Positions 11,504 through 22,859 are shown, counted from the first letter of the stretch. The stretch: 64,000 bases of DNA from Dermacentor variabilis (GCF_050947875.1 NC_134568.1:198062353-198126352); one strand, 5' to 3'. The notes: generated by a model from the letters alone, not told the origin. Made by a program: numbers and translations.

Positions 11504-12182
11504 GTAATGTTAAACAATCTTGGAGGAGAACAGCAGTTTACGATAGGTAGCGAGGCACTGGAAGTGGTAAGGGAATACATCTACTTAGGACGGGTAGTGA
11601 CCGCGGATTGGGATCATGAGACTGAAATAATCAGAAGAATAAGAATGGGCTGGGGAGCGTTTGGCAGGCATTCTCAGATCATGAACAGCACGTTGCCGTT
11701 ATCCCTTAAGAGAAAAATATATAACAGCTGTGTCTTACCAGTACTCACATACGGGGCAGAAACGTGGAGGCTTACGAAAAGGGTTCTGCTTAAATTGAGG
11801 ACGACGCAACGAGCTATGGAAAGAAGAATAATGAGTGTAACGTTAAGGGATAAGAAAAGAGCAGATTGGGTGAGGGAACAAACGCGAGTTAATGACATCT
11901 TAGTTGAAATCAAGAAAAAGATATGGGCATGGGCAGTACATGTAATGAGGCGGAAAGATAACCGATGGTCATTGAGGGTTACGGACTGGATTCCAAGAGA
12001 AGGGAGCAAGGAAGCGTAGCAGGGGGCGGCAGAAAGTTAGGTGGGCGGATGAGATTAAGAAGTTTGCAGGGCCAACATGGCCACAATTAGTACATGACCG
12101 ATGTAGTTGGAGAAGTATGGAGAAGCAGTTGGATAAGAGAAGTATGCCCTGCAGTGGGCGTAACCAGGCTGATGATGATGAT
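11504..12182 (+). pseudogene. RTE C-terminal region after the nonsense codon
   Basis: In frame with the RT after the TAA at 11501. It reads EYIYLGRVVTADWDHETEI, LKRKIYNSCVLPVLTYGAET, AMERRIMSVTLRDKKRADWV, and WAWAVHVMRRKDNRW, the conserved RTE tail ending in WIPREG. The frame breaks near 12010. The remaining tail (RWADEIKKFAG-like, then PCSGRNQADDDDD) lies in another frame and runs into the GAT repeat. The same tail with very similar wording is found inverted at 15745-16100, so both belong to one subfamily. Confidence 0.88.
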
Positions 12183-13139
12183 GACATTCGATCGTGCCCT
12201 CACTGCCAACGCCGCAAGGTTCCTACTCAGCATGTCTCTGGTACACTCCAGCCAATCCCGTGCTCTTCCAGGCCCTTCGATCGCACTGGCATTGACCTGC
12301 ATGAAGCCCTTACGAGCACGGCTTCCGGAAATCACTGGATAGAGGTCGCCATCGACCACTTGACGCGATACGCGGAACCAGCCGCTCTGCTTGCTGCCAC
12401 AGCTGGTGATATAGCATCCTTGCTCCTGAAAAACTTTATTCTCTGTCACGGTGCACTCCGTGAACTTCGAGCGATAGAGGACGTGTGTTTCTCTCCGAAG
12501 TCGTAAACGCTCTCCTTGCTGAATGTCGTATCGTTGAGCGCACTACCACCACCTACCATCCTCAAACTAGTGCTTTGACGGAGAGATTTCACCGCACCCT
12601 TGGCGACATGCTCTCCGAGTACGTCGCCTCGGCTCACACTGATTGGGACCTTATTTTGCCATTCGTCGCGTACTCCTACAGCACTGCACCACAGGCGACC
12701 GCAAGCTTTTCGCCATTCTTCCTCTTGCATGGCCGCGAACCTTCTACTACACTCGACACCATTATTCCGTACAGACCCGACTCATCCGTATGTACGCCCA
12801 TCTCTGAAGCTGCCCGCCGCACCGAGTAATGCAGTCCGCTCGCCCGTTTCTTCACTACCAATGGCAACAAAAATGTCGACGTGACATAACCACCGGCGGT
12901 GTCACTTTCTTCCAGACTCCCTTGTGTGGCTTTGGGTTCCAGCTGTTCCTGCGGGCCTCTCATCCAAGCTTCGCTCCAAATATCAAGGGCCCTACCATGT
13001 CGTAGCGCAGACATCGCATGCGAACTATATCGTCGAGCCTGCCACGCCACCTACGGACCAGCGCTGTCGTGGTCGTGCAACCGTCCACGTGCAGCGCCTG
13101 AAGCCGTATGACGACCCACTGGTATCACGTTCAGCATGA
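12183..13139 (+). pseudogene. Ty3/Gypsy integrase fragment
   Basis: The C-terminal half of a Gypsy polyprotein. CPHCQRRK at the start is the distal part of the HHCC zinc domain. GIDLHE carries the first catalytic Asp and TERFHRTLGD the catalytic Glu of the DDE core (about 12570-12600). The segment that should carry the second Asp (about 12465-12490) is damaged by a frameshift. LSSKLRSKYQGPYHVV (about 12960-13000) is the GPY module, and VHVQRLKPYDDP is the usual polyprotein end at about 13083-13115. Frame changes occur near 12480 and 12830-12900. Gag, protease, RT and RNase H are absent. The 5' border is the RTE 3' end at 12182. Described only as a broken retroelement gene. Confidence 0.9.
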
Positions 13140-13176
13140 GTCGCCAGAATGGTCCCCTTTCCGATGGAAGTGGGTC

Positions 13177-13192
13177 GGGGGGGGGGGGGGGG
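13177..13192 (+). other. polypurine tract of the Gypsy remnant
   Basis: A run of 16 G immediately after the polyprotein end and immediately before TTGTAGTG, where a 3' LTR would start with TG. The position fits the plus-strand primer tract of a Ty3/Gypsy element. The homopolymer may be expanded. Confidence 0.6.
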
Positions 13193-13193
13193 T

Positions 13194-13365
13194 TGTAGTG
13201 AAGAGGAATGCTCGGCGCGGCAGCCACATCGCCAGTCTCCGGGGATGCGCGAGCCCGACATTGCCTGGGCGGCTCACGTTGAAAAATGCTGCGAACGCTT
13301 CCTGCTGCTCTCGTGCCCTGTCCTTTCCCCGCTTTAGACACTATATAAACCATCGGACCACCAGG
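13194..13365 (+). mobile_element. partial 3' LTR of the Gypsy remnant
   Basis: It starts with TGTAGTGAAGAGG directly after the G tract and includes CACTATATAAACC (about 13340-13352), a TATA-type core promoter word. The region is GC-rich. No recognisable LTR right end or AATAAA follows, so the LTR is truncated soon after the TATA word. Confidence 0.55.
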
Positions 13366-13609
13366 CTATGACGGCATCCGTACAGAAGATAGAGTAAATA
13401 ATTTCGATAAACTCAAACATGTGCTCATGCACATTTATGCAAATATTCTAGAAACTAGACCGGTTTATAAAACTGGAAAAAAGCAACAGTATGAAAAGTA
13501 CACACCAATAGCTATTCTTTCATGCCTTGCTTGTGTTAGAAAAAGTAATTTACACACCTATGCTGCGTTTTTTGTGGTAATTATAGATTACTTTGTGTAT
13601 CGTTACATG

Positions 13610-14140
13610 GTTTTCGAAGCGGTCGAGGAAGTACTTCTTTGTTGGAAAACGTCAGCGATCTCGTCAGTGCTGAACTCTATAAAAATAAAATTGTGTTAGG
13701 ACTTTTCCTCGATTTGAGGAAACATGCAGACACAATTGATCGTAATATAATGCTCGAAAAACTTGAGAACGTAGGCTTTCGGGGACCATATCAATATTTG
13801 TTGACAAACCACTTCAGTGACCGATACCAGAGTGTTAGAATTGGTGACACAGACAGTGCGTGACTGCCAATGAAAGAACGGATTCCGTAAAGTTCTGTCT
13901 TGGGGTCGATGCTGTTCAAGTTGTACGTAAATGATCTTGGCCGCTTTGCTTTAAATGGACAGTTATACCAGTTTGCATATGACATTGCGCTTTTGTTGGG
14001 TCATGAAAACGCGGATGAATGCGTGAACCAAATACAAGAGGATACATCCAAGCTTGCTACGCGGTTTCAAAACAGATATTTATTTATCAACAAAGACAAA
14101 ACCCAGGTTATGTGTTTTCACATCCTTACAGAGAGATAAA
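13610..14140 (+). mobile_element. CR1/L2-like LINE, RT fragment
   Basis: An internal piece of a reverse transcriptase read in two adjacent frames. It contains SLLENVSDLVSAEL, then VLGLFLDLRKHADTIDRNI (motif A; the usual AFDTI is here HADTI), LEKLENVGFRGPYQYLL, a broken motif B ending SVLGSMLFKLYVNDL, FAYDIALLLG (motif C; FADD is changed to FAYD) and LFINKDKTQVMCFH. Stops lie at 13861 and in the motif B region. Fragment truncated on both sides and inactive. Confidence 0.85.
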
Positions 14141-14390
14141 GCTTATGAAGGCACACTGATTGCTGTCCATCTTGTTCTTGTTCGAGAATAGCTGCCTTCA
14201 TATCTCCTTTCCTTCAAGAGCAGTGCTTTTCCGCACCACTTCTTTGCTTTAGTTTATGCTAATATCAAAACAAATGTGGTGATGTTTTCTCAGCTGGCGC
14301 CATACTGCTTCGATGTTTCTGCGAACTTTCTTGGCCGTTCGCTTAAGTGCACGCGGCTTGTTAGGCGTGCCGTATATGTATGTATTATAC

Positions 14391-14510
14391 AAGGTGTCTC
14401 CCAACTATCATACACCAAGATTTAAAAACATGCAGATGCCACGTCACTGGACAGAACCAAGATAATGTTTGCCGTCGCTTGGAGACACTCAGATTAATAA
14501 GGCGAAAGCC
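14391..14510 (+). repeat. GGTGTC-type interspersed repeat, fragment 1
   Basis: It begins ACAAGGTGTCTCCCAACTAT and shares with 20329-20440 the segments GCCACGTCACTGGACAGAACC and TTTGCCGTCGCTTGGAGA. Both start next to a TA-rich word, as does the related MITE at 40487-40708. It is probably one end of a TA-targeting DNA transposon family; the other end is not visible here. Confidence 0.5.
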
Positions 14511-14579
14511 TTAGACGGCTCATGGGACAACAAATCCGATGTGCGGCGTTACGCCGTCCTGCGTTATGGTACCAAAATT

Positions 14580-15660
14580 CGTGGCACCAAAATTCATAGG
14601 GAGTCGAACCCTCGACCTTTGGTGGGAGTCAGACCCGCTACCTGGAGTGTTAATAAAGAAGAATTTAATTAAGATCCACGACATTTGGTGGGAGTGGTAC
14701 CCTCGGCTTTTGGTGGGAGTCACGCCCACTACCTTCGGTGTTAAGGCGAATTTAAGGTCCACGACCTTTGGTGGGAGTCGAACGCAGGACTTTTGGTGTT
14801 ATGTAGTGCGAATTAGGCCATCAATTTCGTCATAAGACAGGGTGAAGCCGAGGCGAAGAAGCGTCAGCATGACCTGTTGTGTTAATGAAAGAAATTTAAT
14901 TCAGACACAGTTAATTAAAATATATTTACTTAAGGAACTTGAACCCTCGACCTTTGGTGGGAGTCGAGCCCACCTGGAGATATGGGCAAACCGGCCATAT
15001 CTCCAAATTGGATACAAATTGACATTATGAAGGTCGAGTCGACCCCTCGATCTTTGGTGTTAATTAAGGCGAAGTTAATTAAGGCACTCGAACTAGTCGA
15101 ACCACCAACCTTCGGCTGGAGTCGAAGCCACGACCTGCGGGGTTAATTAAGACATTGTTCATAAAGACAAAATTAATTCGGATAGAGTTAATTAAGGCAC
15201 CCGTACCCTCGACCTTTGGTGCGAGTCGAACCCACTTGGAGATATACGCGAACTGGTCACATCTCTAAGTTGGATTCTAGTTGATATCGTGAAGGACGAG
15301 ATCCGAGCCCACCACCTTTGGTGGGAGTCAAGGAGAAGGAGGAAGTAAACTTTATTGCTCTAGAAAGAGTAATTCAGCGGTCGGGCCGGATGTCTTCATC
15401 TTCTATTTTGGTGGGAGCCGAACCCTCGACCTCTGGCGGGAGTCGAATCCACGACCTCTGGTGTTAATTAAGGTGAAGTTGCTTAAGCCACCCACGACCC
15501 AACATGGATATATGGGCGAATCGGCCATATCTCCATGTTCGATTCCAATTGACATCGTGTAGGGCAAGAGCTGGACCCAGTACTTTCGGTTTTAATTAAG
15601 GCATGGTTAATTACAATGGAGTCAATAAAGGCAATCGTACCCACAACCTTTGATGAGAGA
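14580..15660. repeat. degenerate satellite with B-box-like motifs, ~265-bp period
   Basis: A tandem field built from two recurring words: one like ACCTTTGGTGGGAGTCGAAC and one like GTTAATTAAGGCGAAGTTAA. A palindromic box, GGAGATATGGGCAAACCGGC plus CATATCTCC, recurs at 14976, 15238 and 15506, a spacing of 262 and 268 bp. It is always followed by a TTGGATNCAAATTGACAT-like segment. Read on the minus strand, the GGAGTCGAACC core is GGTTCGACTCC, which fits the Pol III B-box consensus. One copy is exact (near 14600), and at least six more have one mismatch (near 14774, 14960, 15117, 15222, 15415 and 15439). No open gene is supported. Confidence 0.7.
15330..15407 (-). mobile_element. 78-bp retroelement 3' end inserted in the satellite
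   Basis: On the minus strand this ends in GAGCAATAAAGTTTACTTCC, which contains the polyadenylation word AATAAA. It interrupts the satellite. TTGGTGGGAGTC precedes it (15318-15329) and TTGGTGGGAGCC follows it (15408-15419), consistent with a 12-bp target duplication. Because the target is itself repetitive, the duplication could partly be satellite sequence. Family not identified. Confidence 0.5.
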
Positions 15661-15744
15661 AAACAAGTAAGAGGAAGTAACAACGCATTAGAATGAAAAT
15701 GTCAAATAATGTAATGAATGTCTCGTGAGCGCGGAGGCCTTCGC

Positions 15745-15755
15745 CTTCATTCTCT

Positions 15756-15803
<48 letters not shown>

Positions 15804-16100
15804 GTCAACCTGGTTACGCCCACTGCAGGGCAAAGGCCTCTCCCCCCCATACCCTGCAAACTTCTTAATCTCATCCGCCCACCTAACTTGCTGCTGTCCC
15901 CTGCTACGCTTCCCTTCCCTTGGAATCCAGTTCGTAACCCTTAATGCCCATCGGTTATCTTCCCTCCTCATTACATGTCCTGCCCATGCCCATTTCTTTT
16001 TCTTTATTTCAACTAAGATGTCATTAACTCGCGTTTCTTCCCTTACCCAATCTGCTCTTTTCTTATCCCTTAACGTTACACCTATCATTCTTCTTTCCAT
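15745..16100 (-). mobile_element. RTE LINE 3' end, inverted, 5'-truncated
   Basis: The minus-strand frame 16100-15747 reads MERRMIGVTLRDKKRADWV, VNDILVEIKKKKWAWAGHVM, RRSRGQQQVRWADEIKKFAG-like text and PCSGRNQ, then poly-Asp from the tail. The tail is the (ATC)n/(GAT)n repeat at about 15758-15803. This is the same subfamily as 9161-12182, and the coding part is unbroken over about 100 codons. It starts exactly at AMERR, so most of the element is missing. Confidence 0.9.
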
Positions 16101-16102
16101 AG

Positions 16103-16170
16103 CTCATTCATTCATTCATTCATTCATTCATTCATTCATTCATTCATTCATTCATTCATTCATTCATTCC
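16103..16170. repeat. (ATTC)n microsatellite
   Basis: About 16 tandem copies of ATTC/CATT immediately beyond the 5' truncation point of the inverted RTE. Imperfect at the right edge. Confidence 0.95.
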
Positions 16171-16204
16171 ATAGTTCCATAGGTCGTTCATTCTATTTAG
16201 CGTA

Positions 16205-16645
16205 GACTAAAGTAACCGCCAGCTTTTTTTTTGCATTCCGCATAATTACATAATTAGTCGGAATTAATTAATCAACGTCTCAAATGTTATAATTACATAA
16301 AAGTGTCACTAAGGGAATCGTAGGGCGACATGAAAAACTCCCGATAGAGCTTTCTGTTGCTCAAAACATAAAGGTATTTTTCAGAGCGTGGATGGAGCCC
16401 GCGAATCGACGCTAAGTGCCTCGAGCGGCCAGTCGCGCGGTAAAAAGCCGAGGGCACCTGCTTGCAACTTTGTGGCACACTTGCGCGGACAGGTAACGTT
16501 ATCAAAATGTTGCCTGTCTTTAAACGTAAGCGTCTGACTACACAGTAATGTGGCATGGCACGTTTATACCACAACCCGCCGGAAGTCGTGAAGGAGCCTG
16601 TAGCAGTGCACTTTGTGGTTGCGCTAAGATAGCCCACATCCTGAT
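16205..16645 (-). repeat. possible interspersed repeat, unclassified
   Basis: A minus-strand frame of 114 codons (16293-16637) lies here. The adjoining AT-rich end (TAATTAATTCCGACTAATTA on the minus strand, followed by an A-rich run, 16205-16285) looks like the 3' part of a tick interspersed repeat. I cannot name the family and see no protein domain in the frame. Confidence 0.25.
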
Positions 16646-17190
16646 GTTTTTGAGTTCCTTGGTGATTTAGACGTCAAGATATAGCTTCACCTCAGGGCTC
16701 CTTCGATCTGACTGATGAATAACGTAAGCAAAGGCGCGCAAGGACCATTAGCGAGCTGCGGTCCTATTAGGGTGCCAAAAGAAAGGCGAAAACCGTCGAA
16801 ACCAGTTAATCGCAAGGAATTTATACATACGGAGAACTAAAATCCCAATGGAAGCACAGAAAAATTTTCACATATATTTACAAACAAATACAATTTGCAC
16901 AAATATTTCAAACCTATGGCTATTCCGTGTTATTGTGTACTATCACAAAAATGATAACTTCATTTGTATGCTTCGCACAGTAGTCAAAGGAACGCTTTAA
17001 TCATTTTTCTTTCATGTCTTTCTTATTAGTTTAAATATTACATTCGTTGAAGGTATCAATAGTTCGCGAGAAGTGCATTATTGTAATTTCAATCACCTTG
17101 TTTCCTTATCTATATTTTATCAAGCCAAATTCCCACATTGTCAAACATAGTACACATCAAGAAAACACATTATATTTTAGTATTACGCCC
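16646..17190. other. no recognised feature
   Basis: AT-rich DNA with no domain, repeat partner or RNA gene seen. Confidence 0.4.
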
Positions 17191-17194
17191 ACGT

Positions 17195-17290
17195 CTGACG
17201 ATAGAAAAAGAAAGTGGGGAAAGGAAGGAAAGGCAGGGACGTTAACTATACGTTGTCCAGTTGGCTACCCTCCACGTGAGGAGGGTGATG
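17195..17290 (-). mobile_element. LINE 3' UTR remnant, minus strand
   Basis: On the minus strand it reads GAGGGTAGCCAACTGGAC, then CCCTGCCTTTCCTTCC. This is the conserved 3' UTR word of the I-like LINEs (GTAGGGTAGCAAACCG then CCTGCCTTTCC) seen at 36420-36480 and 26590-26660. Only the untranslated tail remains. Confidence 0.6.
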
Positions 17291-17299
17291 CGGGCAGTG

Positions 17300-18020
17300 A
17301 AAGTGATTGAGACATAGAAGAAAAGTGTTCACATTCACCCATTGTGCTATAAAAAAGGCGTATAGCGAGGCGAAGAAGTTGTGAGCTTAGCCTCATCCCT
17401 TATCATTCCAGGACGCCACACAAACGTTTTGGCAGTACCTGAGGGCAACGGACTTCAATGGCTGATTCTCTTATCGTGAACAATTTAGCAATGAGTGCAT
17501 CGTGACAGTTCTCAGCTCTTTCCAGGCAATCAAAGACATTTAAGATTTATTATTTGAGTATAGATACTCCCTGCTACAACATACTTTTTTGTTTCCGTAC
17601 AGATTTGTCTAGTAAAGGGAAAAGAAAAACTTAGGCTTCCAAGTAACCTTGTTTCCTTAGCGCTTTTTAAACCTCAAACGCCACTTTTTCGGTACGCGCT
17701 CTCGTTTCGTTTACAACATGGCTGAGGCAATCGAAAAAATGAGCACTCGTCGAACCATCCCTTTCGCGTTAGTAACGCACTATTGACTCCCTATACCGTT
17801 TATATAAAAGCGCATGTGCAAACATGCACAAAGGCGCGCCGAGACAGTTAAAAGTTGAACAAAATACATTTGCGACCAAATACTCGGACAACTTAAAAAA
17901 TAAACTTGCCTCCTCAATTTACCTACTCCTATTTTGCAACAGCATTATCGGTAGAATGATCTAGCCTTGGCACCGGCTTCCCTGGCGCTTTGCTCACTTG
18001 CTTCGGTTGCTGCAACCTCT
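17300..18020. other. no recognised feature
   Basis: No domain, repeat or RNA gene recognised. Confidence 0.4.
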
Positions 18021-18022
18021 GA

Positions 18023-18239
18023 TTATGCTCCTGTATTTGTTCTCCTCTTGCCCTCCTCTTGCTTTCTCTTGGTAACTGTCTCTCCCTTGTCCACGTGTTC
18101 AAACGGGTCGCAAACGACGTTGCATCCGGTCCACTTCCATTTTCTTTCCTCAATAATAACGTCGCCAGCCTCGAAACAGACGCGGCCAAGTGCGCCAAAA
18201 GCGGAGGGAACGGCTAGACCCCTCCTCCGGAACACGCAG
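18023..18239 (-). CDS. candidate host exon, Cys/Lys-rich C-terminus, unknown
   Basis: On the minus strand a pyrimidine-rich stretch (CTCTCTTTTTGTTATG...) leads to CCGCATAG at about 18239, which could be a 3' splice site. The frame after it stays open for about 70 codons to a stop at 18023. It contains RVCFEAGDVIIEERKWKWTG followed by CNVVCDP and ends in a very basic tail, KRKQEEGKRR. Cys spacing loosely recalls small secreted tick proteins, but one expected Cys is absent and the basic tail is unusual. The ATG at 18235 has no support as a start. No upstream exon was identified. I do not recognise the gene; it may be a chance frame. Confidence 0.2.
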
Positions 18240-18439
18240 TTCTATGCGGATAATATAACATAACAAAAAGAGAGAAGAACGCGTCAAGTCAGACCTAGGA
18301 AGGCGGGCGAAATGATATAATGTGACACCGAGAACGTTTCCCAACGTGTGCCAGACAGTGAGCCAGATATTCGTAGAACCATTTCGGTCGCCGATTGCAA
18401 CGAAAAGAGGACAACCTAAGTTAAACGAAAACAATGAGT

Positions 18440-20102
<1,663 letters not shown>

Positions 20103-20122
<20 letters not shown>

Positions 20123-20310
20123 GCGTCGCTCGCGTGATGCGAAGACGTGGGATCGTTCCGCACCTGCGGCAAGTTGTTTTTTCATCCACGTTCATTTCCA
20201 TTAATTTATCATTTCCCCTATGTTTTCCTTGGTGTCATTGTTTGTTGGGGCTTCTTATGATATGATTCACAAAAATCGGGCCCCTCAGCTAACCCCATTT
20301 CTACTGGTTT
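20103..20310 (+). mobile_element. SINE-like repeat, second type
   Basis: It begins at the GA repeat with GCTCGCGTGATGCGAAGACG, then TGGGATCGTTCCGCACC. The latter has the look of a degenerate B box (GGTTCGATCC type), so the unit resembles the 3' half of a tRNA head. It continues CAAGTTGTTTTTTCATCCAC and ends near AAAAATCGGGCCCCTC. It differs from the six Ruka-like SINEs. I see no target duplication because both borders are microsatellites. Confidence 0.4.
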
Positions 20311-20328
20311 ATATATATATATATATAT

Positions 20329-20440
20329 ACAGGGTGTCCCAGCTAACTTTCACCAGACTTCAAAAATATGCGTATTCCACGTAGCTGGACAGAACCAAGG
20401 TAATGCTCTTTGCCGTCGCTTGTTGACAATAACGCTGAAA
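20329..20440 (+). repeat. GGTGTC-type interspersed repeat, fragment 2
   Basis: It starts at a TATATATA run as CAGGGTGTCCCAGCTAAC and continues CCACGTAGCTGGACAGAACC and TTTGCCGTCGCTTG, matching 14391-14510 closely. The first 15 bases also match the terminus of the MITE at 40487-40708 (GGGTGTCCCGGCTAAC). No opposite terminus was found downstream. Confidence 0.55.
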
Positions 20441-22340
20441 CTCGAGAATACTGTCATTTCTATGCTGCACTGACAATAATTGAGCAAATACAGAAAAGCT
20501 AGTTCCACTCTAGATGAGATAGGCGAGACCTTTTCTCTTTGGCACGTGGAGGGGGTTCGCTTTAGCCTTGGTGACAGGCCGACTAGGGTACCTGGATGCT
20601 CCCGCTTCCTCGACTTCGCTTCGTCCTGGATGTGGGAATTACTTGAAGAAGAATAAAACTTTGTTGACGAACGCCCTCGGTCTAGGACCAAGGGTGGGGT
20701 GCAGGAGTATTGTTACCTAGTATTGTTACGCAGAAGTGCCATACACCTATATCCCATAATCTATAGTGACAGGTTGTCGGCACTGCGGTTGCCACGCCTC
20801 TGTGGTCGAAGGCAGCGAACTCCCAGGTCGGGTCATCTGATGCCGCTCCGTCCTATAACTGGTCCTGAGGGTCCCCTGAACAGGGCTGTAAAAAGTTCTG
20901 AAATAATAAGCAATGTTGAGTGCAACGCAGTAAATCGTCATGGGAAGAATAGAGGCGCACGTGTTGGGCTTTTGAAATGCACATGGAAAAGGTGTGCACA
21001 ATGTTTTGTGTGTCTGGACAGTGCTAAACAATACGCCGGCTTAGCCGAAAGCGAGCCACATTTATTGAAGCTATTATAGGAATACGTTCCTTTCAGGATT
21101 TGATGCTATATGCGAACGAAGGTAGGGAATAGGTCTGTGCACCTTGCGTCAGAGTGCGGGAAATCTTGAGGAGTAAAGGGTAAATATCGAGGAAGAATAG
21201 TGCAGCGCTCAACAGGAAGATTTCCCGCAATCCGTAATCCTTTTCTGCTCGTTCTAATATGTTGTTCTACCGTTATTACGTATCAGATGCAGGTCCCCCA
21301 GAGTAACACCTGACAGAGAATGAAAGGGCCCGGTTGAGGTTCTCGGGAAGCTTTGTCAGCCATCCTGCTTCTTTCTCCTCCAAAGTTCACTGTAGTCCAT
21401 TTTATGAAATGATACGTTTCGGGATCTGCATCATGCGCAGAGTCGCCCGATAATCTGTGCGTATGCAGAGTGTCGAGTGCCGCGACGCCCTCTGTTTCCT
21501 GAGCCCTTTTGCCCGCACAGGTAGCCTTTTCTTACGAGAATCTTAATCTATACCTGCGCACCAGCTATGCGTTTCGTAAGAAATGAGGAATGTAATGGCA
21601 GACACTGTTTGAAGTAGACTCGGTTGTCCGCGTCAGAGCAGCGGCAAGGGACAGCATTTAGGGAACCTATTGACGTTTAGTTTCCACGGCTGCTATTCCA
21701 TGCTGGCGACCAATCTCAACCCATTAATCCATCTCGCCGAGGCTGCTTTAACCGCGGAGGCCCTCGCACGTCCTAGTGCTCTCAGACGCACTCACTGATG
21801 ATGACAGGCATCTGTGCATCTTCGCTAACGTCCTGTATTACAGCATCGAAGTTGCGCCTACGTGGTATATCTCAGCTCTACGCGTCGGTGCAAACTTTTG
21901 GCATTAATCCGGAAACAACGACATGCCTGCAGGCAGCAGTTTTTCCCAAAATGCACTTTCATTCAGCCGCGGAGAGTTTCTCACCGGAGGAAACTGCACG
22001 TACTACATGCCGTTGTTTGCCCCTGTCCACCATCTTCTTATCTTTCTACCTCCCCGTCCCGTCCCAGTGCAGGGTGAGAAATCTGATTTTTCGTTCTGGT
22101 TAACGTCCCCCCCCCCCCCCCCCCCTTTCTTCCGCATCTCTGTCTCTCTCTTTATGCCGCCATGACGCGCTGTGTGGTTGTTAGTGTACGCCGCGCACGT
22201 TCCGCCCACGCATAAAGCAGGACAGGCAGCACTTGGGCGCAGTGTAACGTTAGTGGCCCGTCGAATGTACTGGCGCCGTCTAAGCCATGCGGGTATCTCG
22301 ATAACCTCGTCGCACGTTTGCGCATTACGAGGGCATAATC
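20441..22340. other. no recognised feature; poly(C) run at 22108-22125
   Basis: The frame at 20699-21079 (126 codons, plus) and the overlapping frames at 21798-22165 have no domain and overlap frames on both strands. A run of about 18 C lies at 22108-22125. An AAGAATAAAACTTTG word near 20652 could be a retroelement 3' end, but nothing else supports that. Confidence 0.4.
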
Positions 22341-22341
22341 C

Positions 22342-22857
22342 TTAACAACACTCAGCGCGCAATCGTCTTGCGGCTATTTCTCCCGGACCGATATCGCTGC
22401 CTTCAGGTGCGATGGCAAAAGGCATGTTCCCATCATGAAATGAGGCAGACAGTCCGCGCCAAGCCAACAGTGTAGCGCCAACGAACCAGCAAGCGACCGC
22501 TAGCGGCGCACCATAGGTGGCCGCGACAGCGTCAGACGCAGCAATTATTTTGTGCACGGTTTCCCTGTGAGGCTGCGCTGTGCTTTCATTTTTTTTTTCT
22601 TCCTCGCGTGTCCAGTGCATAGCCTCACGCATGTCTCCGTCAATTGTTGAGCGCTGCCCAGTTGCAGGAGCCTCGAAGCCGTGGCTGTGTGGCTGCGCGA
22701 AAGGGGGAGACGGATAGGGGGGACTCGTAGCGGCGGTGGGTGCGCGCTTGCGAGGCACGCTGTGCGCTTGGCTTGCGGATTTAACAACTTCGGCTTTTCC
22801 TAGTTTTTCTCGGTATTGTCTGCGGCGTGTTATTTCTGTGGCCGTTGCACCCGCCAT
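22342..22857 (-). CDS. candidate ORF or first exon in a CpG-rich block, unknown
   Basis: A minus-strand frame of 171 codons opens with ATG at 22857 just after an in-frame stop (TAATAA then ATGGCG), so the start is plausible. The block 22340-23420 is notably rich in CG dinucleotides compared with its surroundings, as at an active promoter. The predicted N-terminus is charged (TRRRQYREKLGKAEVVKSAS), followed by a Pro/Ala/Ser-rich, probably disordered stretch. A GCGTGAGG word at about codon 77 (plus 22622-22630) could be a 5' splice site, in which case only the first half would be coding. I do not recognise the protein and see no catalytic domain. GC-rich DNA often has long chance frames. Confidence 0.25.
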   Translation of the reverse strand: MAGATATEITRRRQYREKLGKAEVVKSASQAHSVPRKRAPTAATSPPYPSPPFAQPHSHGFEAPATGQRSTIDGDMREAMHWTREEEKKNESTAQPHRETVHKIIAASDAVAATYGAPLAVACWFVGATLLAWRGLSASFHDGNMPFAIAPEGSDIGPGEIAARRLRAECC

Positions 22858-22859
22858 TT

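Larger units (their letters stand above)
9161..12182 (+). mobile_element. RTE-clade LINE, nearly full length, few lesions
   Basis: An RTE-type non-LTR retrotransposon with one long protein: apurinic-type endonuclease, reverse transcriptase and a C-terminal region, ending in a GAT repeat (about 12168-12182). The first 170 bp (9161-9330) would be the 5' leader and contain a run of 13 G at 9187-9199. Visible lesions are few: a frameshift between about 9695 and 9752, in-frame stops at 9785-9787, 9944-9946 and 11501-11503, and a frameshift near 12010. That is far fewer than in the other RTE copies (24500-28020, 48350-50370, 58425-59668), so this is the youngest long copy in the window. The 3' end abuts a Gypsy integrase fragment with no spacer. 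Confidence 0.92.

Noticed and set aside
12183..13365. Endogenous virus interpretation of the integrase fragment
   Set aside because: Integrase wording, GPY module, polypurine tract and LTR start are those of an ordinary Ty3/Gypsy retrotransposon; no envelope-like or other viral gene is seen.
14539..14835. 98-codon frame with repeated GSRT and LWWES text
   Set aside because: Translation of the degenerate satellite; no coding constraint visible.
20699..21079. 126-codon plus-strand frame
   Set aside because: Antisense frame of similar size, no domain, no codon or splice evidence.
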